From Pseudomonas umsongensis (GTDB lineage: Bacteria; Pseudomonadota; Gammaproteobacteria; Pseudomonadales; Pseudomonadaceae), in assembly GCF_002236105.1 (NCBI RefSeq), contig NZ_NIWU01000001.1, forward strand, positions 682,001-746,000: 64,000 nt of DNA, in the 5' to 3' direction. Below, one piece after another: positions 62,207 to 64,000 of the stretch; position 1 is the stretch's first letter; each line of letters begins with the position of its first letter. Under the pieces are notes generated by a model, which was given only the letters and a program-made list of their open reading frames with translations, was not told the DNA's origin and made no database searches. The position numbers and the translations under genes were made by a program.

Positions 62207-63447
62207 GGTTGTTCGTCCTCCATCTGCACGTCTTGCAGCAGCTCGGCAAAGTCCTTGAGGGTTTGCTCATCGACCTCGCTGCCGTAGTTGTCCTGCCAGG
62301 CGCGGCTGAACAGTTCCTGGGGCGTGAGCTGGTCCAGCTCAATCAACCCGGCGCCGTTATCAGAGCCTTCCCGGCTGCCGTTGCCCGCGTATTCGGCGGC
62401 GATGCGTACCAGGCGCACGGCTTTGCCCTGCAGGGCGCTTTCCACCTGATGGCGCAAATCCGGTTGCGGCTCGTCCAGGCGCACTCGCACTTCCAGCCAG
62501 GGTTGGCGCTGGTAGTCGGCCAACAGGTCGATGATGGGCAGGTCGGCCAGTTGCACCAGGATGTCTGCCAGGGGCGCAGGGCCGATACGTTGCAGGTTGA
62601 CGGCACGGGGGATCAGTTTCGGTTCGACGCTGACCAGCGTTTCGCCATCGAGTGTGATGTCGAGAATCTGGTGCTGGTAGCCGATCTCCGAGAATGACAG
62701 GGGTATCGGCGAGCCGCTGTAGCGAATGCGCGCCTCGCCATTGACCTTCTGTGGCTTGTGCAAATGCCCCAGGGCGACGTAGCTGATGGTCGGCCCGAAC
62801 AGGCTGGCGGGCAGGGCTTCGGCGTTGCCGATGATCAGGCTGCGCTCGGAATCCTCCGACACCGAACCGCCGGCCATGTGCGCATGGCTGATGGCGATCA
62901 GCGCTTGACCGGGCTGGCGCTTGGCATTGGCCGCTTCGATCAGCCATTCATGAACCTGGCCGATGCCGCGCAGGTAGTCATCGCCCAAATGCGCGCCCGT
63001 CACTTCGGCTGGGCGCAGGAACGGTAGCGCCAGGCACCAGGCGGCAATTTCACCCCGGGCATCGGGCAGTGGCAGCAACAGGCGTTCGGCGTCCAGTTGC
63101 CCGTCATCCAGCCACAGCACACGCCCCAGGGCGTGAGTACGCAAACGGCGCATCAAGGGCGCGGGCAGTTCGATCCGTGAACCGGAATCGTGGTTGCCGG
63201 CGATCATCACGATGGTCAGCAACGGTTGCTGCTCATGGGCGCTGACGATGAAGTCGTAAAGACGTTCCTGGGCTTTGACCGGCGGGTTGACCGTGTCGAA
63301 GATATCGCCGGCGATCAGCAGCACATCCGGCTGATCCAGCTTGAGCTGACGCAGCAGCCAGTCGAGAAAACAGCCGTGCTCAAAGTCGCGATCCTGGCCG
63401 TGCAGATTCTGCCCGAGGTGCCAGTCGGAGGTGTGGAACAGACGCAA
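62203..63447 (-). CDS. sbcD: Exonuclease subunit SbcD (Mre11-like nuclease)
   Basis: The family starts MRLFHTSDWHLGQ; here the matching codon is TTG 63447, giving 414 residues. An ATG at 63495 adds 16 unrelated residues and has no better ribosome binding site. Metal motifs are complete: DWHLGQ, AGDIFDTVN, AGNHDSGSR, SHAHMAGG and GHLHKPQ. First gene of the sbcD-sbcC-GST operon. Confidence 0.94.
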   Translation of the reverse strand: MRLFHTSDWHLGQNLHGQDRDFEHGCFLDWLLRQLKLDQPDVLLIAGDIFDTVNPPVKAQERLYDFIVSAHEQQPLLTIVMIAGNHDSGSRIELPAPLMRRLRTHALGRVLWLDDGQLDAERLLLPLPDARGEIAAWCLALPFLRPAEVTGAHLGDDYLRGIGQVHEWLIEAANAKRQPGQALIAISHAHMAGGSVSEDSERSLIIGNAEALPASLFGPTISYVALGHLHKPQKVNGEARIRYSGSPIPLSFSEIGYQHQILDITLDGETLVSVEPKLIPRAVNLQRIGPAPLADILVQLADLPIIDLLADYQRQPWLEVRVRLDEPQPDLRHQVESALQGKAVRLVRIAAEYAGNGSREGSDNGAGLIELDQLTPQELFSRAWQDNYGSEVDEQTLKDFAELLQDVQMEDEQP

Positions 63448-63558
63448 GGCGAATTCCGTAGGAAAAAAGGTGATGGCCGCGGGGAAAAATGACAACGGCT
63501 AAAGGGGGAGAGTTTACTGGCAAACGGGGTGGGTGTGGTCAGACACTGCGCGTAGACC

Positions 63559-63649
63559 TGTAGGAGCCGGCTTGCTGGCGATAGCGGTGGGTCGAATGGA
63601 CTTCGATGGTGCCTGACACACCGCTATCGCCAGCAAGCCGGCTCCTACA
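63559..63649. repeat. Perfect 31-bp inverted repeat
   Basis: Arms 63559-63589 and 63619-63649 (TGTAGGAGCCGGCTTGCTGG... and complement) are identical over 31 bp around a 29-base loop. It lies between batD-like and sbcD genes. The CCGGCTTGCTGGCG core is a different REP type from the others. Confidence 0.93.
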
Positions 63650-63658
63650 GAGGGGGTG

Positions 63659-64000
63659 TTACTTCGGATAAAGTGGCGGCAACCCACTGTCCCCAACCGG
63701 GTCCTGAACCCGTTCGGCTATCGGGATCGTACGAATCGCCCGCCACAGGTCTTCCCCTTGCCAGTGCTGGCCGGTTTCGCTGTAGAGCGCGCCGTTCAGG
63801 CCGTCGAGGGCGTCGGACAGAGGGACGAAGCGGGCGGCCATGTCGGCCAGGGTTTCCGGTTGCTGGCGGGCCCAGGCGTCGAGCGCCTGGCGGGTGGCGT
63901 GGGGGTCGTTGGCCTGGCAGGCGCGCTTGAGGTCGTCGAGCACGGTGCGTGGGCTCGGGCCGGTTTGTGCCGCGCGCTGGATGGCCGGTTGCGAGCGCGC
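63659..64000 (-). CDS. BatD-like protein (C-terminal part, truncated by window edge)
   Basis: The frame is open to the window edge, so only the last ~113 residues are visible. The segment (LKRACQANDPHATRQALDAW, MAARFVPLSDALDGLNGALY, WQGEDLWRAI, ending LPPLYPK) matches the C-terminus I associate with Pseudomonas BatD oxygen-tolerance proteins. The usual transmembrane helix would lie upstream, outside the window. Confidence 0.65.
   Translation of the reverse strand, partial: ARSQPAIQRAAQTGPSPRTVLDDLKRACQANDPHATRQALDAWARQQPETLADMAARFVPLSDALDGLNGALYSETGQHWQGEDLWRAIRTIPIAERVQDPVGDSGLPPLYPK

Overview
The window is 64 kb of a Pseudomonas chromosome, most likely from the P. fluorescens group. Two blocks match gene orders I recall from P. 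aeruginosa: fabI - npp peptide/nucleoside-antibiotic ABC transporter - mltD - gloB - methyltransferase - rnhA - dnaQ - ldcA, and DUF1853 - nadK - phosphatase - rhomboid - DUF1315 - DUF2797 - pepN. Many intergenic gaps hold REP-type palindromes of the kind typical of this group. I saw no rRNA, tRNA, CRISPR array, transposase, integrase or secretion apparatus. Species-level placement is inference.

Layout. 1-3.6 kb: the end of a LysE exporter gene, an AT-richer accessory gene (glutamine-amidotransferase fold with a CCCCAA hexanucleotide tract), then an AraC regulator and a VOC protein. 3.8-5.2 kb: a small membrane protein overlapping nnrS. 5.2-7.0 kb: a non-coding array of three direct copies of a ~489-bp unit plus one inverted diverged copy. 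7.1-10.4 kb: an aldehyde/isoquinoline-oxidoreductase-type molybdoenzyme operon (2Fe-2S subunit, Mo subunit, di-haem cytochrome). 10.4-12.7 kb: a degenerate GGDEF protein, a VOC protein and a LysR regulator. 12.7-20.9 kb: fabI and the five-gene npp/yej operon with two solute-binding proteins. 21-28.8 kb: cell wall, detoxification, replication and lysine decarboxylase genes. 28.8-33.6 kb: regulators and small enzymes. 33.7-40.2 kb: the tightly overlapping nadK to pepN block.

40.3-44.3 kb is an accessory island between pepN and a YCF48/RND pair. It carries two unrelated large proteins, a YdcF-fold protein and a coiled-coil-rich protein. Their promoters, leaders and first ~16 codons are nevertheless homologous. 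Between them lies a 353-bp broken copy of the same 5' cassette. This looks like 5'-cassette swapping of secreted-effector genes and is the most interesting part of the window. No secretion system is visible here, so export is inferred from the N-termini only.

44.5-48 kb: YCF48-like protein and RND transporter. 48.1-55 kb: a sugar-acid catabolic module (GntR regulator, IlvD/Edd dehydratase, MFS transporter, AraD1-type FAH protein, aldehyde dehydrogenase) around a divergent promoter region with a repeated 14-bp operator-like site. It probably converts a pentonate to 2-oxoglutarate. 55.1-58 kb: a small acidic protein, a beta-propeller lactonase and a run of very small exported or membrane proteins. 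58-63.5 kb: a GST and sbcCD in one overlapping operon. The window ends inside a batD-like gene.
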